A stretch of 64,000 bases of DNA from JABDII01 sp963815325 (GTDB taxonomy: Bacteria > Gemmatimonadota > Gemmatimonadetes > Gemmatimonadales > GWC2-71-9): contig CAWFGG010000009.1 of the NCBI GenBank assembly GCA_963815325.1, forward strand, positions 1-64,000. The letters are read 5' to 3'. Each line of letters starts with the position of its first letter. Position 1 is the first letter of the stretch. A program made the position numbers and the translations under genes. Below are positions 16,379 through 25,322 of the stretch, piece by piece. The notes beneath the pieces are model-generated. The model saw only the letters and a program-made list of their open reading frames with translations. It searched no databases and was not told the origin of the DNA.

Positions 16379-18195
16379 CGGGATCCCGCGCCCAAACGAT
16401 CCAACAGCCGCGCCGCACTTTGGAGTGAGAAACCCGGAATGGATGCAATCTCCTCGGTGCTCGCCGACTTGATGCCGGCCAGGCTTCCGAAGCGTTCCAG
16501 GAGCCGGCTGCGTTTGGTCGGCCCGATGCCGGGGATTTCCAGCAACTCGGAACTGAGGGTGCGCTGTTGGCGGCGCTTCTGGCTGTAGGCCAAACCGAAC
16601 CGGTGGGCCTCGTCGCGGGCTCGCTGGAGGAGGCGGAGCGACTCGCTCCGCCGCGAGAGCCTGAGCGCTTCCGTCCGGCCCGGGAGAAATACTTCTTCGT
16701 CGCGTTTGGCGAGGCTCGCGAGATGAAGCTCCATGCCGAGCTGGGCCACCGCATCAGCGGCCGCGTTGAGCTGACCCTTGCCCCCGTCGATCACCATGAG
16801 ATTGGGCAGCGGCTTGCCCTCGTCCTTGCGGCGGGTGAGATACCGCGTCACGACCTCATGAATGGCCGCGTAGTCGTCCTGTTGCCCGATACCCTTGATC
16901 TTGAACTTCCGATACTCTGCCTTCTTCGGACGGCCAGCCTCGAACCAGACCAGCGATCCCACGGTATCCCGGCCCTGGTTGGTCGAGATGTCGATGCAGA
17001 CCAGGCTGCGCGGTACGCTGTCGAGTCCCAGGTCGCGACCGAGGGCATACACCGGGTCGGCCGCGCGCTCGTCCGTTTCGAACGACTCGATGCGCAGGCT
17101 CTCGAGCAGGTGCCGCGCGTTTTGCTCGGCCAGCTCGAGCCAGCGGTGCCCGACGCCCCGCTGGGGGAGGCGGATGTGGGTCTCGGGCGCCAATCGTTCC
17201 AAGCTCTCCAAGTCTTCCGGGAGGAGCGGCACGAGCAGGCGGCGCACCCGGTCTTCCGCGGTCAGGTAGTACCGCACCAGAAACGCGCTCAACACCGCCG
17301 GATCGGATTCTCCCTCGACGTTCTCGAGAAAGCGGTGTTCACGAGATACCACCCGCCCGTCCCTGAGCCTGAGCCACACGCCGACCGCATCGTCGCCATC
17401 GCGGGCATAGCCGATCGCGTCCGCACTCCCCTGCCCGATGGTTTCCACCGACGGTGGCGATTCGATCTGTTCGAGCCACTTGAGGGTATCGCGGAGCGCC
17501 GCCGCGCGCTCATAGTCCTGCCGGTCGCTGGCCCGATGCATCATGTCACGCACGCGACCCCGGACGTCGAGCGTCTTCCCGTCGAGGAACTCGAGTACCT
17601 CGTCGATCATGGCCCGATAGTCGGCTTCGACCTGCCAGCCGACGCACGGAGCCTTGCACTTGCCGATGTAGTAGTCGAGGCAGGGACGGTCGCGGGTTTG
17701 CACGGGGATGTCGTCGGCGCAGCTCCGGACGGTGAAGAGACGGCGAATGAGCGTCAGGGTCCGGCGCATGGTGGCGACGTCGGTATAGGGGCCGAAGTAC
17801 CGCGCGCCCGGAATGGTGCGCCGACGGGTCACCAGGACCCGCGGAAACGGATCGGCCAGTGTCACCGCGATGGAGGGATAGCTCTTGTCGTCCTTCAACC
17901 GGACGTTGAAGCGAGGCCTGGACTCCTTGATCAGGTTGTTCTCGAGCAGGAGCGACTGCGCCTCGTCCGGCGTCACGATCGTGTCGACATCGGCGATCAG
18001 GGAAACCAGTCGCTGGTCGATGGGGTTCTGCGCGAAATCCGTGTGGAGGTAGCTCCGGACGCGGCTCTTCAGGTGCTTGGCCTTGCCGACGTAGAGCACG
18101 GTGCCGTCGCGATCCTTCCAGAGATAGACCCCGGGCCCTTCGGGCAGCGTGTCGAGCTTGCGCTGAAGCTGTTCGGATTGGATCGGCCAACTCAC
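16375..18195 (-). CDS. uvrC: Excinuclease ABC subunit C (UvrC)
   Basis: A 606-residue nucleotide-excision-repair nuclease that makes both incisions around a lesion recognised by UvrAB. It has an N-terminal GIY-YIG nuclease (GVYLWKDRDGTVLYVGKAK, residues 22-40) and a four-Cys-like region near DRPCLDYYIGKCKAPC. A UVR motif (HRASDRQDYERAAALRD) and an RNase H-like C-terminal nuclease (CIDISTNQGRDTVGSLV, MVIDGGKGQLNAA) follow, with a tandem HhH end (LLEIPGIGPTKRSRLLERF). The GTG at 18195 was chosen because GAGGAG lies about 10 nt upstream and it begins at the conserved N-terminus; an upstream in-frame extension to 18273 would overlap murJ. Confidence 0.95.
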   Translation of the reverse strand: MSWPIQSEQLQRKLDTLPEGPGVYLWKDRDGTVLYVGKAKHLKSRVRSYLHTDFAQNPIDQRLVSLIADVDTIVTPDEAQSLLLENNLIKESRPRFNVRLKDDKSYPSIAVTLADPFPRVLVTRRRTIPGARYFGPYTDVATMRRTLTLIRRLFTVRSCADDIPVQTRDRPCLDYYIGKCKAPCVGWQVEADYRAMIDEVLEFLDGKTLDVRGRVRDMMHRASDRQDYERAAALRDTLKWLEQIESPPSVETIGQGSADAIGYARDGDDAVGVWLRLRDGRVVSREHRFLENVEGESDPAVLSAFLVRYYLTAEDRVRRLLVPLLPEDLESLERLAPETHIRLPQRGVGHRWLELAEQNARHLLESLRIESFETDERAADPVYALGRDLGLDSVPRSLVCIDISTNQGRDTVGSLVWFEAGRPKKAEYRKFKIKGIGQQDDYAAIHEVVTRYLTRRKDEGKPLPNLMVIDGGKGQLNAAADAVAQLGMELHLASLAKRDEEVFLPGRTEALRLSRRSESLRLLQRARDEAHRFGLAYSQKRRQQRTLSSELLEIPGIGPTKRSRLLERFGSLAGIKSASTEEIASIPGFSLQSAARLLDRLGAGSR

Positions 18196-18220
18196 CGTTC
18201 GGTGTACTCCTCGGTCCGGC

Positions 18221-19753
18221 TTATCGGGCAACCCCGCCCTTGCTCCACAGCGCCCTGGCCTCGGGGAGCCCAAACATCGTGGTCAATCCGAAGTATACCA
18301 GGCCGTAGGGAACCAGAACGATCGCCGCGAGCGGGATCGGCGCCCATCCAGGGGCCACGGACTGGATGCCCCACCCCACCGCCGCCGCCGCGGCGGCCGC
18401 GGTCCAGAGCCGGAGCTGGAACCCGATCGTCAATCCCGTCCGGCCGATCCGTCGATTCATGGTGCGCCTGAGCAACGCGAACTCGATCCACCCGGCGATG
18501 CCGGCCGACACGGTCAATCCAGCCGCGCCCCACTTCGGATCGATGCCCACGAGCCCCGGCACGGCCAAGGCGAAGGGAAAGCCCAACATGACGGTGCCGG
18601 CCAGCCGCACACCGGCGTAGCGGAGCGGGGTCCGCGTGTCCTTCAAGGCGTAGTAGGTGGACGAATACAGCCGGCCCAGCGTCGAGGCCAAGAGCCCGAC
18701 GGCGGAGCCCGCGAGGATGCCCCAGACGTACAGCGTGTCGCTGCGAGTGAACTCGCCGGTCTGGTAGAGGGCGCCGGCCAGGATGTGCCCGAGCGCCAGG
18801 AATCCCATCGCCGACGGTACCACGAAGAACGCGATTTGGCGGAGACCGCGATCGAGGCGGTTGCGGAGATCGGCATCCACCTCTTGGCCCACCGCGGCGG
18901 TGCTGGACATGGCCGGAAGCTCCGCCGCGGACACCGACAATCCGAACAGGCTCACCGGCAGGATGGCGAGCGTTTGCGAGTATGCCAGCGCCGCGACGGC
19001 ACCAGTGGGAAGCAACGTGGCAATGAGTTCGTCGACAAAGATGCTCACCTGCACCACGCCGCGGCTCATGAACGCCGGGACAAAGTTCCGGACCACGGTC
19101 CGTATGCTGTCGGATGCGGTCGTCAGGACCGGTCGGAGGCGGCCCGTCAGGCTCAGGACCTGCGGGAGTTGGACGGCAACCTGGAGGGCGCTTCCCACGA
19201 CCGAGCCCCAGGCGGCGGCCACGGCGAGCGAGCCGGCACTGTGAGTGCGGCCCCAGATCACCAGGGCCAGAATGACCGCCAGATTCCACGCCACCGGGGC
19301 GGCATAGGACATGAAGAATCGGCGGTGGCTGTTGAGTATGCCGAGGCACCAGGCCGACGCCACCAGGAGTCCGGCCCCCGGGAAGAGGATGCGGACCAAA
19401 TGGATGGTGAGTTCTCGTTTCGCCCCGGAGAAGCCGGGAGCGATCACGGTCACCAAGAGCGGTGCCAGGAGCACGCCGAGCATCACCAGCACGGCGATCA
19501 CCAAGCCTAGGAGCGCCAATACCGCATTGGCGGTCCGATCCGCCTCAGTGCGATCGCCGCGCCCGAGATGCCCCGCGTAGACCGGGATGAAGGACGCCGA
19601 CAGCGCGCCCTCGCCGAACAAGTTCTGCAGGAAATTTGGAATACGAAACGCCGCCATGAAGGCATCGGCGGCGTCGCTGTTTCCGAGGTAGTGGGCGAAG
19701 GCCCGTTGCCGGACGAGTCCGAAGAGTCTGCTGAGCAGGATTCCTGCGGCCAC
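18221..19753 (-). CDS. murJ: Lipid II flippase MurJ (MviN)
   Basis: A 510-residue inner-membrane protein with about 14 hydrophobic segments. It moves the peptidoglycan precursor lipid II across the membrane. Family features are the N-terminal GILLSRLFGLVRQRAFAHYL, NSDAADAFMAAFRIPNFLQN, LFGEGALSASFIPVYAG, and later YALKDTRTPLRYA. The first available start is a GTG at 19753, which places translation a few residues before the conserved segment. The frame stays open farther upstream without an ATG, so the true start could differ. Confidence 0.93.
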   Translation of the reverse strand: MAAGILLSRLFGLVRQRAFAHYLGNSDAADAFMAAFRIPNFLQNLFGEGALSASFIPVYAGHLGRGDRTEADRTANAVLALLGLVIAVLVMLGVLLAPLLVTVIAPGFSGAKRELTIHLVRILFPGAGLLVASAWCLGILNSHRRFFMSYAAPVAWNLAVILALVIWGRTHSAGSLAVAAAWGSVVGSALQVAVQLPQVLSLTGRLRPVLTTASDSIRTVVRNFVPAFMSRGVVQVSIFVDELIATLLPTGAVAALAYSQTLAILPVSLFGLSVSAAELPAMSSTAAVGQEVDADLRNRLDRGLRQIAFFVVPSAMGFLALGHILAGALYQTGEFTRSDTLYVWGILAGSAVGLLASTLGRLYSSTYYALKDTRTPLRYAGVRLAGTVMLGFPFALAVPGLVGIDPKWGAAGLTVSAGIAGWIEFALLRRTMNRRIGRTGLTIGFQLRLWTAAAAAAAVGWGIQSVAPGWAPIPLAAIVLVPYGLVYFGLTTMFGLPEARALWSKGGVAR

Positions 19754-19788
19754 GACAGCGGCCGGACGGCGGGACCCTCGGTTCGGCG

Positions 19789-20070
19789 TCAGGATCCTGC
19801 GGCGGGCGGAAGGGTCCGGGGTGCGCGTGGCTCCCCGATCAGCTTCTGCAGGAAGGCGTTCTCGTCCTTCAACTGCTCCACTGCCCGGTTCAGATCATCC
19901 ACCTCGGCCTCGAGGAGATCGACCTTCTTGGCCAGCATTTGCACATCGGTCGGGACGGCTTCCGGACCCTCCAGACGGCGAGCCATCGCCCGGCCGATCG
20001 GCGAATCAATGATGATCCCGATGATCGGAATAAGCAGGGCGACGAACAGGATGAGGCCGATGAACATCAT
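19789..20070 (-). CDS. Small membrane protein with coiled coil
   Basis: I do not recognise a family. The 93-residue product has one N-terminal membrane segment (MFIGLILFVALLIPIIGIII, residues 2-21), a basic turn (GRAMARRLEG) and a heptad-like coiled coil (about 42-75, LAKKVDLLEAEVDDLNRAV). It resembles small PspB-like or divisome-associated membrane coiled coils in layout only. It lies between bshC (9-bp gap) and murJ in one transcript. Confidence 0.7.
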   Translation of the reverse strand: MMFIGLILFVALLIPIIGIIIDSPIGRAMARRLEGPEAVPTDVQMLAKKVDLLEAEVDDLNRAVEQLKDENAFLQKLIGEPRAPRTLPPAAGS

Positions 20071-20079
20071 GAGTCGAGT

Positions 20080-21609
20080 CTACGAAGGAATGGGGTCGCC
20101 TTCAAGGGCCGAAGCATACCATGCCTGGATGGTTCCGGCCAGTTGGTTGAGCAGGTCGGGGCCATAGAGCGCGAGCAGCGTCGGCACGCCCAGCACGCGT
20201 TCCTGCGGCTTGCCAAGCGGCAGCACGGCTGCGCGGGCCCGGCCGATTTGGGCCAGCTCGGTCTCCTGACGGCGCTTGAGATGTGTCACCAATCTGTGCT
20301 CGGCATCGGCCGCACCGGCGATGGCCTGATGGCGAAGCCGCGCGAGCGGCTTCTCGATGGTCGGATCGATGTCGGTCCCAATCCGCTGGACCACGTCGTA
20401 GGCCGCCTCGATCGATTCTCTCAGGTCTCCGAGCGCCTGAAGCGCCTCCTTGGGAAGCTGGTCGTGCACCACTCGCGCCTCCAGGGCCTCGTCCGCCAGG
20501 AGCAGCTCGTCCAACTTCGCCCCGAATTTTTCGAGCACCCGATCCACCCGACGCGGTATCACGACACCGGACCAGCGCGCCACCGGCGTTTGCTGTGGTA
20601 CGCGTAGGCGATGGTAGATGGGAGGCGTCAACTCCAGGTAGCGCAGCTCACCCGGCCCTGCCACGTAGGCCACGGTCGGAAGGATGGCGCTCTCGATGAC
20701 CGGACGGAGCAGCACGTTTGGCGAGAGACGCTCCGGTTCCGCGGCGGCAATCGTCTGCAACCGCTCCATCGTGAACCGCTCTTGGCTCCGCCTGGTCACC
20801 AGCTCCCGTCCATCGAGGATCAGACGGTCGCGGCCCAGGGCTCCCTCGAACATGACCAGCGAGGCACCGTCACCCACCGAGACGCCCGGTGCGATCCCGA
20901 CCTTCTCGAGCTCCGACGCTCGTTGGGCAAGGTCGCGATCGAGATCGGACGCAAGCCCTGCAGCGGTAATGATGTGCGGCGCAGCGAGCCGCTTCACCGC
21001 CCGATGGGTGCTGTCGAGGCAAACGACACCGAAGGGGGCCAGCAACTCGGCCAAGGCAGCGGCGAAGGCCCCGGCAACGGTGGCATCGGGGTGATAGTGC
21101 CGGGCGAGCCAGTCGGTGGTGTCCGAGCCGTGCGGGTGGGGGGCGAGATCGGCGCTGATGGCCTCGAGAGCATCGGCCACCTCGGGACCGAGCGGCTCGC
21201 GGTACATTGGCGTGAGCGGCGCGTCCGGCGGGCGGGAACGGAGCGTTTCGGTATGCACGCCGCCGTCGGCGCGGAGCCAGGTCGTGTGATTGGCCTCGGC
21301 GAAGTCGTGGTCGTCGCCGGCAACCCAGAACACCGGAACTACCGGGCGGTCCCAGCGTGCCTCGAGCTGCCGGGCCAGGGTCATGGCCGAGAGGGCCTTG
21401 TAGATGGTGTAGAGCGGCCCCGTGAAGAGGCCGGGCTGTTGGCCGGTGGTCACGACCAGCACGTCCGGATCCCTCAGCCGATCCAACACCGGCTCGAGAT
21501 CGGCCCGCCGGATGCACGCATCGAACAGCGGGTCGGGCCACCCTCCGGACCGGGATTCGGGCCAGGTCGGGGCGGGTTGGAGACTGGTCGACTCGATACG
21601 AAAGATCAC
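20080..21609 (-). CDS. bshC: Bacillithiol biosynthesis cysteine-adding enzyme BshC
   Basis: A 509-residue protein with the BshC hallmarks: VTTGQQPGLFTGPLYTIYKA, followed by VPVFWVAGDDHDFAEANHTT in a Rossmann-like core, and a C-terminal coiled-coil/helical region. BshC is thought to join cysteine to glucosaminyl-malate, the last step of bacillithiol synthesis. Its presence suggests that this organism uses bacillithiol as a low-molecular-weight thiol; bshA and bshB are not in the window. The start at 21609 overlaps the methyltransferase stop by 4 nt. Confidence 0.9.
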   Translation of the reverse strand: MIFRIESTSLQPAPTWPESRSGGWPDPLFDACIRRADLEPVLDRLRDPDVLVVTTGQQPGLFTGPLYTIYKALSAMTLARQLEARWDRPVVPVFWVAGDDHDFAEANHTTWLRADGGVHTETLRSRPPDAPLTPMYREPLGPEVADALEAISADLAPHPHGSDTTDWLARHYHPDATVAGAFAAALAELLAPFGVVCLDSTHRAVKRLAAPHIITAAGLASDLDRDLAQRASELEKVGIAPGVSVGDGASLVMFEGALGRDRLILDGRELVTRRSQERFTMERLQTIAAAEPERLSPNVLLRPVIESAILPTVAYVAGPGELRYLELTPPIYHRLRVPQQTPVARWSGVVIPRRVDRVLEKFGAKLDELLLADEALEARVVHDQLPKEALQALGDLRESIEAAYDVVQRIGTDIDPTIEKPLARLRHQAIAGAADAEHRLVTHLKRRQETELAQIGRARAAVLPLGKPQERVLGVPTLLALYGPDLLNQLAGTIQAWYASALEGDPIPS

Positions 21610-22322
21610 GCCCGTTGTCCGATCAGGATGACCCGGGGGGTGTCGTCCCGGAGCGGCGCCCCATCGTATGCGCCGAGGCGCCGACGGATCACGAGCCCGT
21701 GGGTTGTCATCATATCTTCGAGCTCGGTCGCTGAGAAAAGCCGCACGCGTTCCTGGAACCGCTGGTCGTCGTCGGTCGTGATGTGCTTGACGACGAACCG
21801 CCCGTCGGGTGTGATGTGACGCGTGATCCGGACGTGATGGCCGCCAAGGTCGGTCTCCTGTTGGGGCACGAGCGTATCCCGTACGTAGTGCGCGTTGAGG
21901 AAGTCGATGACAAACCAGCCATCAGGCCGCACGGTGTCGATCATCTGGCCGAGCACGTGGTGGTGGTCGGCATCCGTGTCAAAATAGCCGAAGCTGGTGA
22001 AGAGGTTGACCGTGAGATCCATGGTGCCGGATCGGATGGGCAGCCACCGCATATCGGCCCGCACGAGGGGAGCGCGGGTGACCGTCCGCGCCCGCGTCAG
22101 CAGCGCCCACGAAAGATCGAGCCCAACCGGCTTCGCGCCCCAGTCTTCCAACGCACGGGCGTGGCGCCCGGCGCCGCAGGCCACGTCGAGCACCCGGAGA
22201 CCCGGCCGCCACGGGATGGTCTCCCGGAGGCTCTCCAGCAGGCGCTCTGCATCGGCCGCATCGCGATGCGGATAGAGGGTGAGATAGGTTTCGTCGAACC
22301 ACTCCTCGAACCATTCGGGCAT
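21606..22322 (-). CDS. Class I SAM-dependent methyltransferase
   Basis: A 238-residue methyltransferase. Motif I is VLDVACGAGRHARALEDWG (residues 44-62), motif II GLDLS, and a later stretch DLTVNLFTSFGYF fits motif IV. A helix-rich C-terminal end follows. The substrate cannot be assigned. The gene overlaps bshC by 4 nt, so cotranslation with the thiol enzyme is likely. A palindromic repeat lies downstream of rlmH and upstream of this gene. Confidence 0.85.
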   Translation of the reverse strand: MPEWFEEWFDETYLTLYPHRDAADAERLLESLRETIPWRPGLRVLDVACGAGRHARALEDWGAKPVGLDLSWALLTRARTVTRAPLVRADMRWLPIRSGTMDLTVNLFTSFGYFDTDADHHHVLGQMIDTVRPDGWFVIDFLNAHYVRDTLVPQQETDLGGHHVRITRHITPDGRFVVKHITTDDDQRFQERVRLFSATELEDMMTTHGLVIRRRLGAYDGAPLRDDTPRVILIGQRA

Positions 22323-22362
22323 GTGGGGCCGTAGTGCGGGTTGGATGGTGTCAAGGCGAACG

Positions 22363-22462
22363 GCTATTGGCTATTGGCTATTGGCTCTGAAGGCGATCGG
22401 CTATCAGCCATCGGTCCACAGCGGCCGGTGTCTCGTTTGGCTAATAGCCAATAGCTAATAGC
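22363..22462. repeat. Palindromic intergenic repeat, copy A
   Basis: The left arm (22363-22386) is three tandem units of GCTATTGG. The right arm (22439-22462) is its reverse complement with 3 mismatches over 24 bp. A smaller nested hairpin (GGCT-ATC-AGCC, 22399-22409) lies in the loop. It fills the gap between rlmH and the methyltransferase gene. Related copies occur at 46867-46924 and 47111-47170. Confidence 0.85.
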
Positions 22463-22473
22463 GCTACGAGCTG

Positions 22474-22938
22474 TCAGCCACCCTTATGATATTTCCCGCC
22501 ACCGAGAATCGTGAACCCCCGATACAGCTGTTCGAAGACGATCACCCGGGCCAATTCGTGCGGCAGTGTCAGCGGGCCGAGGCTCCAGCGGTGTGCCGCA
22601 GCATCGGCAAACGATGGTGCCAGCCCCGACGAACCTCCCAGGGCAAGCACCAGGGTAGTTCCCGCCTCTTGCCACCGTGCGAGCCGGCCCGCCACATCCG
22701 TGCTGGACCAGGGCTCGCCCTCTCGGGTCAGGGCAATGAGGGTGTGACGCGTGGGCAGTTTCTGGCGGAGCGCCTCGGCCTCCAGCCGGCGCTGAACGGC
22801 CACGGTGGGCGACCGGCTAGCCTCCCGGACGCTGACTTCCCGAACGGTGGCGTAGCGCTCGAGGCGGCGGCGGTAGTCGTCGGCCGCCTCGCGATAGTAC
22901 GGGCGCAGCCGTCCGACGGCCAGCACCACGATGTCCAT
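22474..22938 (-). CDS. rlmH: 23S rRNA pseudouridine(1915) N3-methyltransferase RlmH
   Basis: A 154-residue SPOUT methyltransferase of the usual length (E. coli 155). The SAM-knot motif ALGGSSGLAPSF (about residues 98-109) and the C-terminal ending FTILGGGKYHKGG are characteristic, as is the ITILPxxxYH-like end of the family. It methylates pseudouridine 1915 in helix 69 of 23S rRNA on the assembled ribosome. The ATG overlaps the gdh stop by one base. Confidence 0.93.
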   Translation of the reverse strand: MDIVVLAVGRLRPYYREAADDYRRRLERYATVREVSVREASRSPTVAVQRRLEAEALRQKLPTRHTLIALTREGEPWSSTDVAGRLARWQEAGTTLVLALGGSSGLAPSFADAAAHRWSLGPLTLPHELARVIVFEQLYRGFTILGGGKYHKGG

Positions 22939-24245
22939 CAGGCATAGAGGCCGCGCAGGCGATGCACCGCCGCGACCCGTTCAATGGAGAGCATGTACGC
23001 CGCGGTCCGGAGATTCACGTTGTGGCGCTCTGCCATCGTCGCGACCTCGTCGAACGACCGCACCATGATGCCTTCGAGGCGCTGGTTCACGGTTTCGAGG
23101 TCCCAAAAGTACCCGCCCCGATTCTGGACCCACTCGAAATAGCTGACCGTCACACCGCCGGCGTTCGCCAGGATGTCGGGAACCACATAGATGTCTTTCT
23201 CATCCAAGATGCGGTCGGCGTTTGCGGTGGTCGGACCGTTGGCGCCTTCACAGATGATCTTGGCTCGGATGTCGGCCGCGTTCTTGCTGGTAATGACGTT
23301 CTCGACCGCGGCCGGCACGAGCACCTCGCACTCGGCCGTGAGAAGCTCGTGCTCCGCCACAGCCTGTGCCTTCGGATAGCCGCTCAGGAAGCGGTGATGC
23401 CGCACCCAGGCGAGCAGGTCCTCGACGTCGAGCCCTCGCTTGTCGTAGAGCGCGCCCGACACGTCGCTCACCGCAATGATCGAGCAGCCCTCCCGCTCGA
23501 GCAGCTTGGCCGCGATCGAGCCGACGTTGCCGAACCCCTGAATCGCGACGCGGGCCCCATGAATGGAGATCTCACGGCGCCTGAGCGCCTCTCGCGTCGA
23601 GATGGTGCATCCCCTCCCCGTTGCCTCCCGCCGTCCCAACGACCCGCCCATTTCGATCGGCTTACCCGTGACGACGGCGGTGACCGTGTGACGCTTGTGC
23701 ATGGAGTAGGTGTCCATGATCCAGGCCATCACCCGTTCATTGGTGTTGATGTCCGGCGCGGGAACGTCGGAATCGGGGCCCAGAGTCTCCATGATGGCGG
23801 AGGTGTAGCGCCGGGTCAGCCGCTCGAGTTCCGCGTTGGAGAAGGTGTCGGGATCGCAGATCACGCCGCCCTTGGAGCCGCCAAACGGGATATTCACCAC
23901 GGCGCATTTCCAGGTCATCCACGCGGCGAGTGCCTTGACCTCGTCGAGCGTCACGTTGGCGGCGAATCGAATCCCGCCCTTGCCGGGACCGCGTACCGTG
24001 CTGTACAGCACCCGGTACCCGGTAAAGACCTCCACGTTGCCGTTGTCTCGCTGCACCGGTACCGACACGATAATCTGCTTCTCGGGGTGGCGGAGGACGC
24101 TGTACAACCCTGCGTCGAGATGCAGCAAATCTGCAGCCCGGTCGAAGCGAGACATCATGGCCTCGAACGGGTTGTCCTCGCTCAGGAAGGTGTCCTTGTC
24201 TCCTCGAATCGCGGTCTGGGTGGGGCTGGTATCTGTTGTGCTCAT
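22938..24245 (-). CDS. gdhA: Glutamate dehydrogenase (Glu/Leu/Phe/Val dehydrogenase family)
   Basis: A 435-residue enzyme that interconverts glutamate with 2-oxoglutarate and ammonia using NAD(P). The substrate-binding stretch is GPGKGGIRF (residues 86-94), the catalytic lysine region PFGGSKGG (120-127), and the dinucleotide fold IQGFGNVG (235-242). Family-typical ANAGGVTVSYFEWVQN is also present. Length and motifs favour glutamate over leucine/phenylalanine dehydrogenases. It sits 30 bp downstream of lpxK and is followed at once by rlmH, so it may be the end of the lipid A transcript or have its own promoter within lpxK. Confidence 0.9.
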   Translation of the reverse strand: MSTTDTSPTQTAIRGDKDTFLSEDNPFEAMMSRFDRAADLLHLDAGLYSVLRHPEKQIIVSVPVQRDNGNVEVFTGYRVLYSTVRGPGKGGIRFAANVTLDEVKALAAWMTWKCAVVNIPFGGSKGGVICDPDTFSNAELERLTRRYTSAIMETLGPDSDVPAPDINTNERVMAWIMDTYSMHKRHTVTAVVTGKPIEMGGSLGRREATGRGCTISTREALRRREISIHGARVAIQGFGNVGSIAAKLLEREGCSIIAVSDVSGALYDKRGLDVEDLLAWVRHHRFLSGYPKAQAVAEHELLTAECEVLVPAAVENVITSKNAADIRAKIICEGANGPTTANADRILDEKDIYVVPDILANAGGVTVSYFEWVQNRGGYFWDLETVNQRLEGIMVRSFDEVATMAERHNVNLRTAAYMLSIERVAAVHRLRGLYA

Positions 24246-24275
24246 AGTAGGAGGCCCTGTGGCCTCGGTATGGTG

Positions 24276-25322
24276 TTAAAGCCGTTCGACCGGTGTCACA
24301 ACGGCATCCAATGCGGATGTGAGATCATCCGCGCCATGTTCCCATTCCAGGTCCAGCAGCGCCACCAGGGGTTCCGGCGCGTCGGCCGGCCACATCGGCC
24401 GGAGTTTGACCGCGTCCTTCTCGGTGATGACCACGTGGTCGGCCCGCCGCGCCGCGTGCGCCAGCCAGGCGACGTCCTCGGGGCCGAAGCGGTGATGGTC
24501 CTTCCATGTCGCAACCTGGACCTGCGCGCCCGTTGCCTTGGTTTGGGCCACGAACGATCCAGGATCGGCGATCGCCGCCGCCGCTACTACTCGCTTGCCC
24601 GCCAGTCCGCTCGCCGGGCGACGCTCGCCCGTCATGAGCCCTTCCAGGCGGCGCACGCCGAGATAGACCACCGCTAGCGGTCCGTCGAACGTCCCATGCA
24701 ACTCCTTGGCCAAGCCGAACGCAGCCTCGGCCGTCGCCCGCTTCCGGGTGATGACGACGAAATCGGCACGCGCGAGGGCATGCCGCGTTTCCCGCCACGG
24801 ACCGGCGGGCAGCGGCCAACGGACCGCCCGCTGAGTCTCTGCGCTCACCACGGCGATGTTGAGGTCGCGATGCACGTCGAGGCGCTGGAACGCGTCGTCC
24901 AACACCAGGACGTTGGCCCCCTGGGCCAGCGCCCGTTCGGCGCCCCGAGCGCGATCGGGATCGGCCACTACCTTGGCCTCAGGCAGATGGCGCTGGTGCA
25001 CCTGGGTCTCGTCGTCGCCGTACCCCCTGAGCAGAATGCCGGGTACCAATCCCTTCGATTGATAGTACCCCGCGATCCACATGGCGATCGGGGTCTTGCC
25101 GGAACCTCCCACGGACAGATTCCCGACCGCGACCGTCGGCAGCGGAAGATCTCGGACGTTGGTCCACCCCCGGCGATAGGCCAGCGCCCGGAGCTCCATT
25201 ACCCCTCGCCAGAGCCCCGACGCCGGAAGCAACGCCAGGCGCGCCAGCCGGGCGTCGAACCGCCGACTGGTCCAGAGCCACCGGATCAGCCGGTGGGTGT
25301 CTCGTCGCTTGCGTCCTGCCAT
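24276..25322 (-). CDS. lpxK: Tetraacyldisaccharide 4'-kinase LpxK
   Basis: A 348-residue inner-membrane-associated kinase that phosphorylates the lipid A precursor disaccharide at the 4' position. The Walker A (GNLSVGGSGKT, residues 67-77) and the later LVLDDAFQRLDVHRDLN and VITEKDAVKL stretches are characteristic. The gene overlaps the upstream acyltransferase gene by 37 nt, an unusually long overlap in this cluster. It is the last dedicated lipid A gene of the operon. Confidence 0.93.
   Translation of the reverse strand: MAGRKRRDTHRLIRWLWTSRRFDARLARLALLPASGLWRGVMELRALAYRRGWTNVRDLPLPTVAVGNLSVGGSGKTPIAMWIAGYYQSKGLVPGILLRGYGDDETQVHQRHLPEAKVVADPDRARGAERALAQGANVLVLDDAFQRLDVHRDLNIAVVSAETQRAVRWPLPAGPWRETRHALARADFVVITRKRATAEAAFGLAKELHGTFDGPLAVVYLGVRRLEGLMTGERRPASGLAGKRVVAAAAIADPGSFVAQTKATGAQVQVATWKDHHRFGPEDVAWLAHAARRADHVVITEKDAVKLRPMWPADAPEPLVALLDLEWEHGADDLTSALDAVVTPVERL

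Noticed and set aside
18192..19349. Second minus-strand open frame within murJ
   Set aside because: Pro/Arg/Gly-rich shadow frame without motif, overlapping recognisable MurJ.
22363..22462. Possible CRISPR-like array from repeated GCTATTGG units
   Set aside because: Units are contiguous 8-mers with no spacers, and the second half is the inverted complement, so it is a hairpin repeat and not a CRISPR array.
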